Assembly (NCBI RefSeq): GCF_029167645.1 | Contig: NZ_CP119147.1 | Coordinates: 868,001-932,000, forward strand | Reading direction: 5' to 3' | Length of the DNA: 64,000 nucleotides | DNA from: Streptomyces sp. AM 2-1-1 | Lineage (GTDB): Bacteria > Actinomycetota > Actinomycetes > Streptomycetales > Streptomycetaceae | In this document: positions 36,012 through 44,875 of the stretch, in pieces | Numbering within the stretch: the first letter of the stretch is position 1 | How the letters are laid out: each line of letters begins with the position of its first letter | The notes under the pieces: generated by a model | The model's database searches: none | Seen by the model: the letters and a program-made list of their open reading frames with translations, nothing else | What the model was told of the DNA's origin: nothing | Translations under genes and position numbers: made by a program

Positions 36012-36386
36012 TTGCCCTACGAGGCCGGTAGCCCCCGCGCGATCACGTTGCCCGGTGCCACGTGATGCCGCCTCGTGACGTCACCCCCGACCGGAACAGG
36101 CACACCGTGTCGGGGGCGCGTGCGCCCCGCGATGAACCGTCCCTCAGCGACGGCTCCCCGCCGTCCAACTTCCGTGCCGTGCACGGATCCTCCCCCGCAT
36201 CGCCAGGCCGTGGGGCTCCTCCCGGTCGAAAGGCAACTGTCCACGGGCTCACGGTGGGCGGCAGAGTCCCCACGCCCCCGCCCATCACGAGCACTTTGGC
36301 CGGGCACCATCCCGAGGCGCGGACCGATCTTCGCCGTCGATACGCTCCCCTCAACCATGGCGGGCTTTCACCACGGAGGGCATCGG
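36012..36386. other. intergenic region upstream of the monooxygenase
   Basis: About 375 bp inside the bracketed segment. It is less biased toward GC than its surroundings and should hold the monooxygenase promoter; no gene or operator was recognised. Confidence 0.4.
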
Positions 36387-37877
36387 ATGTCTGTTCCGAC
36401 AGTTGTGGTGGTCGGTGCGGGACCGACCGGGCTCGCTCTGGCGTGCGGCCTGTCCATGGCCGGGGTTTCGGTCAGGGTCATCGACAGGGCGGAGCGGCCT
36501 TCCACCACGTCGCGCGCGTTGGGCCTGCAGCCCAGAGGGTCGGAGGTGCTCGACCGGCTCGGCGCCTTCGACGGGCTGCCGGAGCGATCGATTCGGGTCG
36601 CGGAGTTCGTCACCCACGTCAAGGGGAAGTGCTTGGTCCGCCTGAAGGTCGGTGCACACGCGAAGTTGACGAGCCATCCCGTGCTGGTGAACTCGCAAGC
36701 GGCGGTGGAGGCGCGGCTCCGATGCCGCCTCAGCGAGTTGGGTGTCGAGGTGGAGTGGCGTCAGGAACTGACCGGAGCCGTTCAGGACGCGGACGGTGTG
36801 ACCCTTCACCTCAACGGCGGGACCGTACGCACCAGGTGGCTCGTCGGCTGTGACGGGGCGCACAGCCGGGTGCGGAAGCTGGCGGGCATCGAGTTCGCCG
36901 GAGCTCTCGTGGCGGACGGTTTCCTCCTCGCGGATGTGCGGGCTTCGCTGCCACTGCCCCGGGACGTGGTGTCGGCGTGGTTGCACGACGGGGGAATGTT
37001 CGGGGTCTTCCCGCTGCCTGGACGCGACGTCTGGCGTCTGGTGGCCTCGGCGGGCAGCGAGAGCGCTGCGTCCCCGACAGCGAGGACGGTATGGGAACAA
37101 GCGCTGCGCGACCACGCGGGGGTGGATGTCCCCGAAGGATGGGACGCCTTGTGGTCTTCGTCGTTCCGTATCCATCGCCGCCTGGCCACGCGGTATCGGT
37201 GTGGCCGGATCCTCTTGGCGGGAGACTCCGCCCATGTGCACAGCCCGTTCGGCGGGCAAGGCATGAACACCGGGCTCGGCGATGCCGAGAACCTGGCCTG
37301 GAAACTGGCCCTGGTCGCCTCGGGCCGCGCACGGGACCCTCTGCTGGACACCTACGAGGCCGAGCGGCGTCCTGCGGCGCGCGAGGTGGTGGCGGCAACC
37401 AGCGGCCTCACGCGTCTGGCCGCCGGGAACAACTTCCTGGTTCGCGCCGCACGTGAGCGCGTCCTGGCTCCGCTGCTGACTCTTCCGAGAGTGCAGCGTC
37501 TGGTCTGGGAGAAGTCGTCCCAGCTCACGACCAGTTACCGAAACGGTCCGCTGGGCGGCCGCTTCCGGAAGCTGGGGCCGGGCGCCGGTCCGCGCGCCGG
37601 CGACCGGGTGCCTGACCTGCCCTGCACGAAGGAAGACGGCGAGCGGACCCGGCTGCACCACGAGCTCGGACCGCAGTGGGCAGTCGTTGCCTCCGATGCG
37701 CGCGGACGGGTGTTCGTGGACATCGCCCGCCGTCGTCTCGGGGACACCGCCGTAACCTCACTGGCGGATCCCGAGGGCGGGCGGTCGACTTGGCTGGTGC
37801 GTCCCGATGGCCACCTGGGGTGGTCCGGCACATCGCCGGCTTCCCTGGACACCTGGTTGGCGCGCACGCTGGGGTGA
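36387..37877 (+). CDS. FAD-dependent aromatic monooxygenase (PheA/TfdB type)
   Basis: The product is 496 residues, a group A flavoprotein hydroxylase. The ADP-binding motif is VVVVGAGPTGLALACGL (GxGxxG, about residues 5-21), the DG motif is WLVGCDGAHSRVR (about 151-163), and the GD motif is ILLAGDSAHVHSPFGGQG (about 274-291). A thioredoxin-like C-terminal domain (residues about 385-495) resembles those of polyketide and rifampicin-type monooxygenases. Possible roles are hydroxylation of an aromatic polyketide or inactivation of an antibiotic; neither can be proven. ATG 36387 has GGAGGG. Codon usage is less GC3-biased (many TTG, GTT, GCT) than neighbours, and the gene is bracketed by direct repeats, both signs of acquisition. 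Confidence 0.88.
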   Translation: MSVPTVVVVGAGPTGLALACGLSMAGVSVRVIDRAERPSTTSRALGLQPRGSEVLDRLGAFDGLPERSIRVAEFVTHVKGKCLVRLKVGAHAKLTSHPVLVNSQAAVEARLRCRLSELGVEVEWRQELTGAVQDADGVTLHLNGGTVRTRWLVGCDGAHSRVRKLAGIEFAGALVADGFLLADVRASLPLPRDVVSAWLHDGGMFGVFPLPGRDVWRLVASAGSESAASPTARTVWEQALRDHAGVDVPEGWDALWSSSFRIHRRLATRYRCGRILLAGDSAHVHSPFGGQGMNTGLGDAENLAWKLALVASGRARDPLLDTYEAERRPAAREVVAATSGLTRLAAGNNFLVRAARERVLAPLLTLPRVQRLVWEKSSQLTTSYRNGPLGGRFRKLGPGAGPRAGDRVPDLPCTKEDGERTRLHHELGPQWAVVASDARGRVFVDIARRRLGDTAVTSLADPEGGRSTWLVRPDGHLGWSGTSPASLDTWLARTLG

Positions 37878-37923
37878 AACGAGGGGGCCCTGCGAGTCGA
37901 AGGGCCGCCTGCCAGGATGGGCT

Positions 37924-37988
37924 GGGGAAACGAGTTCCGCGCCACCTGAGGCGCCCCCGCGCGCCCCACCCGGACGGGACCGCACCGG
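37924..37988 (+). repeat. direct repeat, right copy (about 64 bp)
   Basis: This copy repeats 35948-36011, including a vestige of the VOC C-terminus that still reads Glu-Phe-Arg-Ala-Thr-stop. It lies 47 bp after the monooxygenase stop. Confidence 0.8.
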
Positions 37989-38053
37989 CCTGGGAGGACC
38001 CGCCGGGCGGGTGGCACACTGGCCGCGCGTAGTCCATGCCGAGGGGGGCCGCC

Positions 38054-39142
38054 GTGCCGATGATCCGTTCCATCCGCCGGGCGATGAGCCGTGCGGTCCG
38101 CCGCAAGGTCGACCTGAGCCACCCGGCCCGCTCCCCGCTCGGCAGTTCGGTGGTGAACTGCGTCTCCTACGAGGACGGAGTGCGGCAGCCCGTGACCGGC
38201 TCCCCGGCGGAGACCCTCGACCGGGTCCGCCGCGCCGGGCGCGGCTTCGTCTGGCTCGGCCTCCACGAACCGGGGCAGGAGGAGTTCGCGCGGGTGGCCG
38301 CACTGTTCGGCCTCCACCCGGTGGCGGTCGAGAACGCGGTACGCGGGCAGCAGCGCCCGAAGGTGGAGCCGTACGGGAAAGGGCTGTTCGCGGTCTTCCG
38401 GACGTGCGGTTACGTCCACCACGAGCACTTCACCGCCACCAGTGACATCGTCAACACCGGGGACCTGATGGTCTTCACCGGGGACGATTTCGTGATCACG
38501 GTGCGGCACGGCAGTCACGGTTCGCTCGGCCCGCTGCGCGAGACCCTGGAGGCGGACCCGGACCGGCTGCGGCGGGGACCCGGCGCGGTGCTCCACGCTG
38601 TCGCGGACACCGTGGTCGATGCCTACGCGGACGTCGCCGACGCCGTGCAGCACGACATCGACGCGGTGGAGAGCGCCGTCTTCAGCGTGGACGCCGGACG
38701 CGGCGAGGCGGGCCGGATCTACCAGCTGAAGCGCGAACTGATGGAGTTCCGGCGGGCGGTCGTCCCGCTCGACCGGCCGATGCAGACCCTCGCCACCCGG
38801 CCCGTACCGACCGTGGACGCGGGGACCCAGCCGTACTTCCGCGACGTGGCGGGCCGACTGGCCCGGCTGAACGAGCAGTTGGTGTCCTTCGACTCCCTGC
38901 TCGACACGGTGCTCCAGGCCCATCTCGCGCAGGTGACGGTCGGGCAGAACGAGGACATGCGGAAGATCACCGCGTGGGCCGCGATCGTCGCCGTGCCGAC
39001 GATGGTGTGCGGGATGTACGGGATGAACTTCTCGCACATGCCCGAACTCCGGTGGACCTACGGATACCCGTTCGCCCTGGGGCTGATGGCGCTGGCGTGC
39101 TACGCCATCCACCGGGGCTTCCGGCGCAACGGCTGGCTCTGA
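38054..39142 (+). CDS. corA: CorA family magnesium/cobalt transporter
   Basis: The product is 362 residues. It has the CorA layout: soluble N-terminal domain with long helices (about residues 180-300) and two C-terminal membrane segments. The signature loop is CGMYGMNFSHMPEL (GMN motif, about residues 324-337) between TM1 (ITAWAAIVAVPTMV) and TM2 (PFALGLMALACYAI). The GTG at 38054 sits behind a G-rich site; ATGs at 38036 and 38060 are alternatives. It is monocistronic, ending at the strong bidirectional hairpin at 39246. The transported ion cannot be told from sequence. Confidence 0.92.
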   Translation: MPMIRSIRRAMSRAVRRKVDLSHPARSPLGSSVVNCVSYEDGVRQPVTGSPAETLDRVRRAGRGFVWLGLHEPGQEEFARVAALFGLHPVAVENAVRGQQRPKVEPYGKGLFAVFRTCGYVHHEHFTATSDIVNTGDLMVFTGDDFVITVRHGSHGSLGPLRETLEADPDRLRRGPGAVLHAVADTVVDAYADVADAVQHDIDAVESAVFSVDAGRGEAGRIYQLKRELMEFRRAVVPLDRPMQTLATRPVPTVDAGTQPYFRDVAGRLARLNEQLVSFDSLLDTVLQAHLAQVTVGQNEDMRKITAWAAIVAVPTMVCGMYGMNFSHMPELRWTYGYPFALGLMALACYAIHRGFRRNGWL

Positions 39143-39245
39143 CCGGCTTAGGACTCGTCCCGCCGAGGCCCCGCCCGACGCCAATGCCCCTGCCGAGCGC
39201 CTGCGGACCGTCTCGACCGGCTGTCCGGTCGCCCGGAGGGGCCTT

Positions 39246-39289
39246 CTCCCGCGGGGAGGGGCCTCGGCCCGCGCCCCTCCCCGCGGGAG
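39246..39289. terminator. strong bidirectional terminator hairpin
   Basis: Two perfect 17-base arms (39246-39262 and 39273-39289) with a 10-base loop lie between the convergent corA and aldo/keto reductase genes, eight bases from the latter's stop. Confidence 0.8.
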
Positions 39290-39296
39290 TGATGTC

Positions 39297-40298
39297 TCAG
39301 GCCGCGTCGGCGCCCTGGAGGATGGCCTCGACGCGGGCGAGTTCGTCCGTGTCGAAGTCCAGGTTGCGGCTGGCCTCCACGCTGTTCTCCAGCTGGGCGA
39401 CACTGCTGGCTCCCACCAGCGCCGAGGTGACGCGACCGCCGCGCAGCACCCAGGAGAGCGCCAGCTGGGCCAGGGACTGGCCCCGCTCCTTGGCCACCGC
39501 GTCGAGCGCGCGCACCTTCTCGACCAGGGCGGGGGTGACCGCGTCCGGCGTCAGGAACGGGCTGGCGCCCGCCGCGCGCGAACCCTCCGGGATGCCGTCG
39601 AGGTAGCGGTCGGACAGCATGCCCTGGGCGAGCGGCGAGTACGCGATGGAACCGGCGCCCACCTCGTCGAGCACGTCGAGCAGACCGTCCTCCACCCAGC
39701 GGTCCAGCATCGAGTAGCGCGGCTGGTGGATGAGGAGCGGGGTGCCCAGCTCCTTGAGGATGGCCGCGGCCTCGCGGGTCTGCTCCGGCGAGTAGTTGGA
39801 GATGCCGGCGTAGAGCGCCCGGCCGGAGCGGACGGCGGTGTCGAGCGCACCCATCGTCTCCTCCATCGGGGTCTCGGGGTCCGGCCGGTGGGAGTAGAAG
39901 ATGTCGACGTACTCCAGGCCCAGCCGTCCGAGGCTCTGGTCGAGCGAGGAGAGCAGGTTCTTGCGCGAACCCCACTCCCCGTACGGGCCGGGGCCCATCA
40001 GGTAGCCGGCCTTGGTGGAGATGATCAGCTCGTCGCGGAGCCCGGCGAAGTCGGTGCGCAGCGAGCGTCCGAGGGTGAGCTCGGCCGAGCCGGGCGGCGG
40101 GCCGTAGTTGTTGGCCAGGTCGAAGTGGGTGACGCCGAGGTCGAACGCCCGGCGCAGGATGGCGGCCTGCACGTCCGGCGTCCGGTCGCCACCGAAGTTG
40201 TGCCACAGGCCGAGGGAGAGCGCGGGCAGCAGGAGGCCGCTGCGTCCGGTGCGCCGGTAGGGCATGGCGGAGTAGCGGTCGGCGGACGGAAGGTACAT
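39297..40298 (-). CDS. aldo/keto reductase (YghZ/L-glyceraldehyde-3-phosphate reductase-like)
   Basis: The product is 333 residues, an NADPH-dependent aldo/keto reductase. The catalytic tetrad is visible: Asp and Tyr in HFDLANNYGPPPGSAE (about residues 58-73), Lys in IISTKAGYLMGPGPYGEWG (about 92-110) and His in DIFYSHRPDPETP (about 131-143). The GPGPYGEWGSRK insertion is typical of the YghZ branch (methylglyoxal and L-GAP detoxification). ATG 40298 has GGAG upstream. It is divergent from the LysR gene, which probably controls it. Confidence 0.92.
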   Translation of the reverse strand: MYLPSADRYSAMPYRRTGRSGLLLPALSLGLWHNFGGDRTPDVQAAILRRAFDLGVTHFDLANNYGPPPGSAELTLGRSLRTDFAGLRDELIISTKAGYLMGPGPYGEWGSRKNLLSSLDQSLGRLGLEYVDIFYSHRPDPETPMEETMGALDTAVRSGRALYAGISNYSPEQTREAAAILKELGTPLLIHQPRYSMLDRWVEDGLLDVLDEVGAGSIAYSPLAQGMLSDRYLDGIPEGSRAAGASPFLTPDAVTPALVEKVRALDAVAKERGQSLAQLALSWVLRGGRVTSALVGASSVAQLENSVEASRNLDFDTDELARVEAILQGADAA

Positions 40299-40462
40299 GC
40301 GAGAGGCTCCGCGGGGTCGTCGGGCGGGCACTCCGGTCCGGGGTGCCGGGGGCTCCCGGTGCGGCGGGTGGCCGCGCGGGGGTCCGCTTCCAGGCTGACG
40401 GAGAATGATCCAGCAGTCCAACGGGAAACAGCTCTGGGATTCATCACCTACAGTGCTCAATC

Positions 40463-41389
40463 ATGGAACTGCGTCAGCTGGAGCACTTCGTCACCGTCGC
40501 GGAGGAGCAGCACTTCACCAGGGCCGCCGAGCGGCTCGCCGTCTCCCAGTCGGGTCTCTCGGCGTCCGTGCGGGCGCTGGAGCAGGAGCTGCGGACGCCG
40601 CTGTTCAGCCGGACGACCCGGTCGGTGCGGCTGACGGAGGCGGGGCGGGCGCTGCTGGTGGAGGCGGTGCGCACGCTCGCCGGCGCCCGTGCGGCGCGGG
40701 ACGCGGTGGACGCCGTACGGGGTCTGCTGCGGGGCACGCTGACGGTGGGGGTCGAGCAGTGTGTGGCGGGGGTCAGTCCGGCCCGGCTGCTGGCGGCGTT
40801 CCACCGGGAGCACCCGCACATGGAGATCCGCCTCCGCCAGGAGGGCACGATGAGCCTGCTGGACGGGGTGGCGGACGGGCGTCTCGACCTGGCGTTCGCG
40901 GCGACGGTCTCCCCGCTGGAGTGGCGCGGTGAGCTGATTCCCCTGGCGACCGAGGAGATGGTGGTGCTGTGTGCCGCCGGGCACCGGTTCGCCGGTCGGC
41001 CCGGAGTCGAGTGGGGTGCGCTGCCCGAGGAGTCGTTCATCGACTTCCACCCGGACTGGGGTCCCCGCCGGGCCGCCGACGCGGCCTTCGCCGCGGCCGG
41101 GGTGCGCCGCACGGTCGCCCTGGAGGTGAACGACGTGCACAGCCTGCTGGAACTGGTGCAGGAAGGGCTGGGCATCGCGGTCGTCCCGCGCCACTTCGCC
41201 CGCAAGCCGGAGGCGGTCGGGCTGGTGGCCCTGGACCTCCTCGCGCCCGCGGCGTCCGGCCCGGTGTCCGGGACCGGGCCGGTGCGGTACGAGAGCGTGG
41301 TGGTCCTTCCGCCGCAGCGGGCGGCGAGCCCCGGGGCGCGGGCCTTGGTGTCCCTGGTGAAGTCGGCGCGGGAGCGGGGCGAGGAGTGA
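40463..41389 (+). CDS. LysR family transcriptional regulator
   Basis: The product is 308 residues. The N-terminal winged helix-turn-helix (MELRQLEHFVTVAEEQHFTR, AAERLAVSQSGLSASVRALE, about residues 1-40) is followed by a substrate-binding domain (LTVGVEQCVAGVSP, LLELVQEGLGIAVVP). The gene starts 165 bp from the divergent aldo/keto reductase, the classic layout for a LysR regulator and its target. The inducer is unknown. Confidence 0.92.
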   Translation: MELRQLEHFVTVAEEQHFTRAAERLAVSQSGLSASVRALEQELRTPLFSRTTRSVRLTEAGRALLVEAVRTLAGARAARDAVDAVRGLLRGTLTVGVEQCVAGVSPARLLAAFHREHPHMEIRLRQEGTMSLLDGVADGRLDLAFAATVSPLEWRGELIPLATEEMVVLCAAGHRFAGRPGVEWGALPEESFIDFHPDWGPRRAADAAFAAAGVRRTVALEVNDVHSLLELVQEGLGIAVVPRHFARKPEAVGLVALDLLAPAASGPVSGTGPVRYESVVVLPPQRAASPGARALVSLVKSARERGEE

Positions 41390-41397
41390 GGGGCCTC

Positions 41398-41421
41398 CCT
41401 CGGGCGGCGCCCCGCCCGAGG
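41398..41421. terminator. bidirectional hairpin between lysR and the MFS gene
   Basis: CCTCGGGCGG (41398-41407) pairs perfectly with CCGCCCGAGG (41412-41421) around a four-base loop. It lies between the convergent stops at 41389 and 41427. Confidence 0.7.
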
Positions 41422-41426
41422 GGCCG

Positions 41427-43958
41427 TCAGTCCTCGTGCCCCAGGCTGAGGTCGCGCTCGGTGCGGCCGCCGCCGGCGACCTGGAGGACGGTGGCGACGG
41501 GCGGGTAGCCGGCCGCGATCACGGTGTACTCGCCGCAGGAGAGGTCGACGAAGCTGAACGTGCCGTCAGGACCGGTGGTGAGGGTGTCGACGACGTTGCC
41601 CGCCGCGTCGAGCAGGGTGACCCGGGCGTCCTCGACGAGCCGCCCGCCCGAGGCGCGTACGACTCCGCGCAGCACCGCGCCGCCGGCCAGTTCGATGTCC
41701 TGGCGGGTCTCCCGGGCGGCCTGCACGCTGATGGGGAGGGCGACGGGCCGGAACGCGGTGGCGCTCGCCGCGAGGGTGTACTCGCCCGCGACCAGATCCG
41801 TGATGACGTAGGCGCCCTCGTGGCCGGTCCGGGTGGAGGCGACCACCTCGCCGTGTACGTCGGTGAGGGTGACGGCCGCCTCGCGCACCGGGGCGCCGTC
41901 CGGGGTGAGGACCCGGCCGGTCAGCCGGCCGGCGCCGCCGAGCACGATGTCGAGGGTGACGGGCCGTTCGCCGACGGTGACGCTGACGGCCTGCGGCTGG
42001 TGCCCCCCGGCGGCGGCGATCAGGACGTACGAGCCGGATCCGGGCACGCTCAGCGCGTACCGCCCTTCCCCGTCGCCGGCGCCCCGGCCCACCTGGTGGC
42101 CCTGCGCGTCGATGAGGGTGAGCGCCGCCCCGGGGACGGTGGTCCCGTCCGGGTGCTGGACGCGGCCGCGCACCGGCACACCGGCGACGTGGGCGACCGG
42201 GACGGGCGCGGCGGTGGGTACGGGGACGGCGACGGACGCCGGAACGGCGGCGGGCACGGTGCGGGCGCCGGGGATCGCGGCGGGCTCGGCGGAGGCTTCG
42301 GGGGTGGGGTGGGACACCAGCGGTTTCTCCTTGAGGAAGAAGGCGAGCGCGAGACCGGTCAGCAGGACCGGCACCAGGTAGAGGAAGATCCGCGGCATCG
42401 CGTCCACGTACGCCTGGATGTACGCGTCGCGCAGCGCCGGTTCCAGCGTGCGGATCAGCTGGGGGGTGACGGACTCCGCGTCGGGCAGCCCCGCGCCGCT
42501 CGGCAGCCGGACGTCGAGCGCGTCCGCGAGGCGCCCGGCGAACAGGGTGCCGAAGATCGCCGCTCCGACGCTGCCGCCGATCTGCCGGAAGTAGTTGTTG
42601 GCGCTGGTGGCGGTGCCGAGGTCGGCGGGGCGCACGGAGTTCTGCACCGCGAGCACCAGCACCGGCATGACGAGTCCGATGCCGATGCCGAGCACGGCCT
42701 GCGCGAGGCTGTACTCCAGCCGAGAGGTGCCCAGCTCCAGTCGGGAGAGCAGCCACATGCCGACCGCCGAGAGGGCGCTGCCCACGATGGGGTGGATCCG
42801 GTAGCTGCCGGAGCGGGAGATCATCTGGCCGGAGACGATGGAGGCGCCCACGATGCCGCCCATCATCGGCAGCATGAGCAGCCCCGACTCGGTGGCGCTC
42901 ACGCCGTCGACCATCTGGAGGTAGGTCGGCAGGTAACTCGCCGCGCCGAACAGGGCCACCCCGATGACGGCGCCGACGAGTGAGCTGACGTTGAAGACCG
43001 AGTCGCGGAAGAGCCGCAGCGGAATGATCGGTTCTGCGGCGCGGGCCTCGACGGCGACGAAGAGCAGCGCGGTGACGACCGCTCCGACGGCGAGCAGGAC
43101 GATGGTCCGCGATCCCCAGGCGTACTCGGTGCCGCCCCAACTGGTCAGCAGGACGAGGCAGGTGGAGGCCGCAGCGAGCAGCGCGGCGCCCACCACGTCG
43201 AGCCGGGGGCGGACGGTGGGGCGGGGCAGCTTCAGTACGACGGCGATGACGGCGAGGGTCGCCAGCCCGAACGGCACGTTGATGTAGAAGCACCAGCGCC
43301 AGGAGACGTGGTCGGTGAAGAATCCGCCGAGCAGCGGTCCGGCGACCGACGCCAGTCCGAAGACCCCGCCGATGAGACCCATGTAACGGCCGCGCTGCCG
43401 GGGCGGGACGATGTCCGCGATGATCGCCTGCACGCCGATCATGAGGCCGCCTCCTCCGATGCCCTGGAGGGCGCGGAAGGCGATCAGCTGGTCCATGGTG
43501 CGCGACCAGCCGGCGAGGGCGGAGCCGACGACGAACACCACGATGGCGAACTGGAAGACGCCCTTGCGCCCGAAGAGGTCGCCCAGCTTGCCGTAGAGCG
43601 GCAGCACGATGGTGGAGGCGAGCAGGTAGGCGGTGACCGCCCAGGACATCTTGTCGAGTCCGTGCAGTTCGCCGACGATCTTCGGCAGCGCGGTGGCGAC
43701 GATCATCTGGTCGAGGGCCGCGAGCAGCATGGTGAGCATCAGCCCGATGAACACGGTCCGCACCTGACGGGCGTTCACCTGCCCGTCCACCGGCGGTTGC
43801 TCGGGTGCGCCGGGCGGACCGGGCGCGGGTGGCGCGTCCTGGACGGGCAGTTCCTCGGTCGGGGTGTCGTCCGGCAGCACGGACGGCCGCCAGGCTCCGC
43901 CCTTCCGGTCCCCCGGCCTGTCCTGTCCGTCCTCGACCAGTGTGCTGCCACCCACCAT
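41427..43958 (-). CDS. 14-TMS MFS exporter (DHA2/EmrB-QacA type) with three C-terminal carboxypeptidase-regulatory-like domains
   Basis: The product is 843 residues. After a Pro-rich N-terminus of about 60 residues, an EmrB/QacA-type proton-coupled exporter spans about residues 65-545, with [18 protein letters not shown] (motif D1) and multiple loop motifs ([18 protein letters not shown] motif C region). Unusually, about 240 further residues follow a Pro/Ala/Val linker: three repeats of the carboxypeptidase-regulatory-like fold, each with G.V..(P/S)(D/G)G..V..A.V.L.D..G.V and G.Y.(V/F).DL..GEYT. With 14 membrane segments they would sit in the cytoplasm. It is probably a drug or metabolite exporter. 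ATG 43958 has GGGGAG. Confidence 0.88.
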   Translation of the reverse strand: MVGGSTLVEDGQDRPGDRKGGAWRPSVLPDDTPTEELPVQDAPPAPGPPGAPEQPPVDGQVNARQVRTVFIGLMLTMLLAALDQMIVATALPKIVGELHGLDKMSWAVTAYLLASTIVLPLYGKLGDLFGRKGVFQFAIVVFVVGSALAGWSRTMDQLIAFRALQGIGGGGLMIGVQAIIADIVPPRQRGRYMGLIGGVFGLASVAGPLLGGFFTDHVSWRWCFYINVPFGLATLAVIAVVLKLPRPTVRPRLDVVGAALLAAASTCLVLLTSWGGTEYAWGSRTIVLLAVGAVVTALLFVAVEARAAEPIIPLRLFRDSVFNVSSLVGAVIGVALFGAASYLPTYLQMVDGVSATESGLLMLPMMGGIVGASIVSGQMISRSGSYRIHPIVGSALSAVGMWLLSRLELGTSRLEYSLAQAVLGIGIGLVMPVLVLAVQNSVRPADLGTATSANNYFRQIGGSVGAAIFGTLFAGRLADALDVRLPSGAGLPDAESVTPQLIRTLEPALRDAYIQAYVDAMPRIFLYLVPVLLTGLALAFFLKEKPLVSHPTPEASAEPAAIPGARTVPAAVPASVAVPVPTAAPVPVAHVAGVPVRGRVQHPDGTTVPGAALTLIDAQGHQVGRGAGDGEGRYALSVPGSGSYVLIAAAGGHQPQAVSVTVGERPVTLDIVLGGAGRLTGRVLTPDGAPVREAAVTLTDVHGEVVASTRTGHEGAYVITDLVAGEYTLAASATAFRPVALPISVQAARETRQDIELAGGAVLRGVVRASGGRLVEDARVTLLDAAGNVVDTLTTGPDGTFSFVDLSCGEYTVIAAGYPPVATVLQVAGGGRTERDLSLGHED

Positions 43959-44207
43959 GGAACGCTCCCCTCGTCGCACCTGCGCCGCACATTTCTCGCA
44001 TCGCGCGGGAAGGCGGGGCAAACGGCTTCGCGGGGTGTCCGGGGCACGCAGGGGGCGTAAGTGCCGGTGAGAGCGGCGTGGGCGGAAAAAGGTTGCCCGG
44101 GAAAACCACTCGTTCCGGTGAGACGGGGAACGCGCGGCGGGTGACGGAGGGGAGGGACCGGCGCGCGGACGGTGGCGGGTTCCCACCGTCCGGCGGCAGG
44201 TCTTCTC

Positions 44208-44657
44208 CTACGCGGTCTTCTCGACCTCGGTGGCGAGGTTCTGGAGCAGTTCGTCGTAGATGCGGGCGAGGCCCTTGGGCGCGAAGGTCCGCTCGAAGAA
44301 ACCGCCGATGCCGCCGGCGCCGTTCCAGACGGTGGAGACGACCGCCTTGGAGCGGCCCTCGCCGGCGGGGGTGACGGTCCAGGTGGTGACCATGGAGGAG
44401 TTGCGGTCCTTCTCGACCAGCTGACCGTCGGTCGGCTCGGTCACCTCCAGGAGGCAGTCGCGCACGCGCTTGCTGGTGGCCTGGAGCTTCCAGTGGACGA
44501 GGGAGCCCTCACCGTCGCCGCCTTCGCGGACCTCGTACTCGCTGAAGTGCCCGGGCAGCACCTTGCCCCGCACCTCCTTGTAGTCGGCGAGCGCGTCGAA
44601 CACCGTCTCCGCGTCCGCCGCGATGGTCCGCTCCGTGGTGGCTTCGACCTGCGCCAT
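44208..44657 (-). CDS. SRPBCC family protein (polyketide cyclase/START-like)
   Basis: The product is 149 residues with the helix-grip fold: AQVEATTERTIAADAETVFDALADYKE at the N-terminus, beta-strand rich centre (VHWKLQATSKRVRDCLLEV), and a long C-terminal amphipathic helix (GLARIYDELLQNLATEVEK). These proteins bind hydrophobic ligands; most remain uncharacterised. ATG 44657 follows GGAGGAA. It is divergent from the SOS-box radical SAM gene. Confidence 0.88.
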   Translation of the reverse strand: MAQVEATTERTIAADAETVFDALADYKEVRGKVLPGHFSEYEVREGGDGEGSLVHWKLQATSKRVRDCLLEVTEPTDGQLVEKDRNSSMVTTWTVTPAGEGRSKAVVSTVWNGAGGIGGFFERTFAPKGLARIYDELLQNLATEVEKTA

Positions 44658-44830
44658 GGCTGTTCCTCCAGCACTCGGTTGATGGGGGGCGGGATGAGCC
44701 AACCATCCCGGGCGGGCGCGATCAAAATCGGGGCCGCGCACCGCCGGTCGCAGAGCACCTTCCCCGAGCGGCGACGACCAGGCCGGAAGTCGTACCGGAG
44801 CCGGGGGACGGCTGCTCCGCACGATCAAGG

Positions 44831-44842
44831 GAACATATGTTC
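44831..44842 (+). promoter_or_regulatory. LexA (SOS) box
   Basis: GAACATATGTTC is a perfect 12-bp palindrome matching the Gram-positive/actinobacterial LexA consensus GAAC-N4-GTTC. It lies 34 nt before the ATG of the radical SAM gene (44876), in the region shared with the divergent SRPBCC gene. Confidence 0.8.
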
Positions 44843-44875
44843 TATTGTCGGACCAGTGCTACCGAGGAGGTGCCG

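Noticed and set aside
44837..44875. Earlier ATG (44837) as start of the radical SAM gene
   Set aside because: It lies within the SOS box palindrome and has no ribosome site, whereas ATG 44876 has GAGGAGG.
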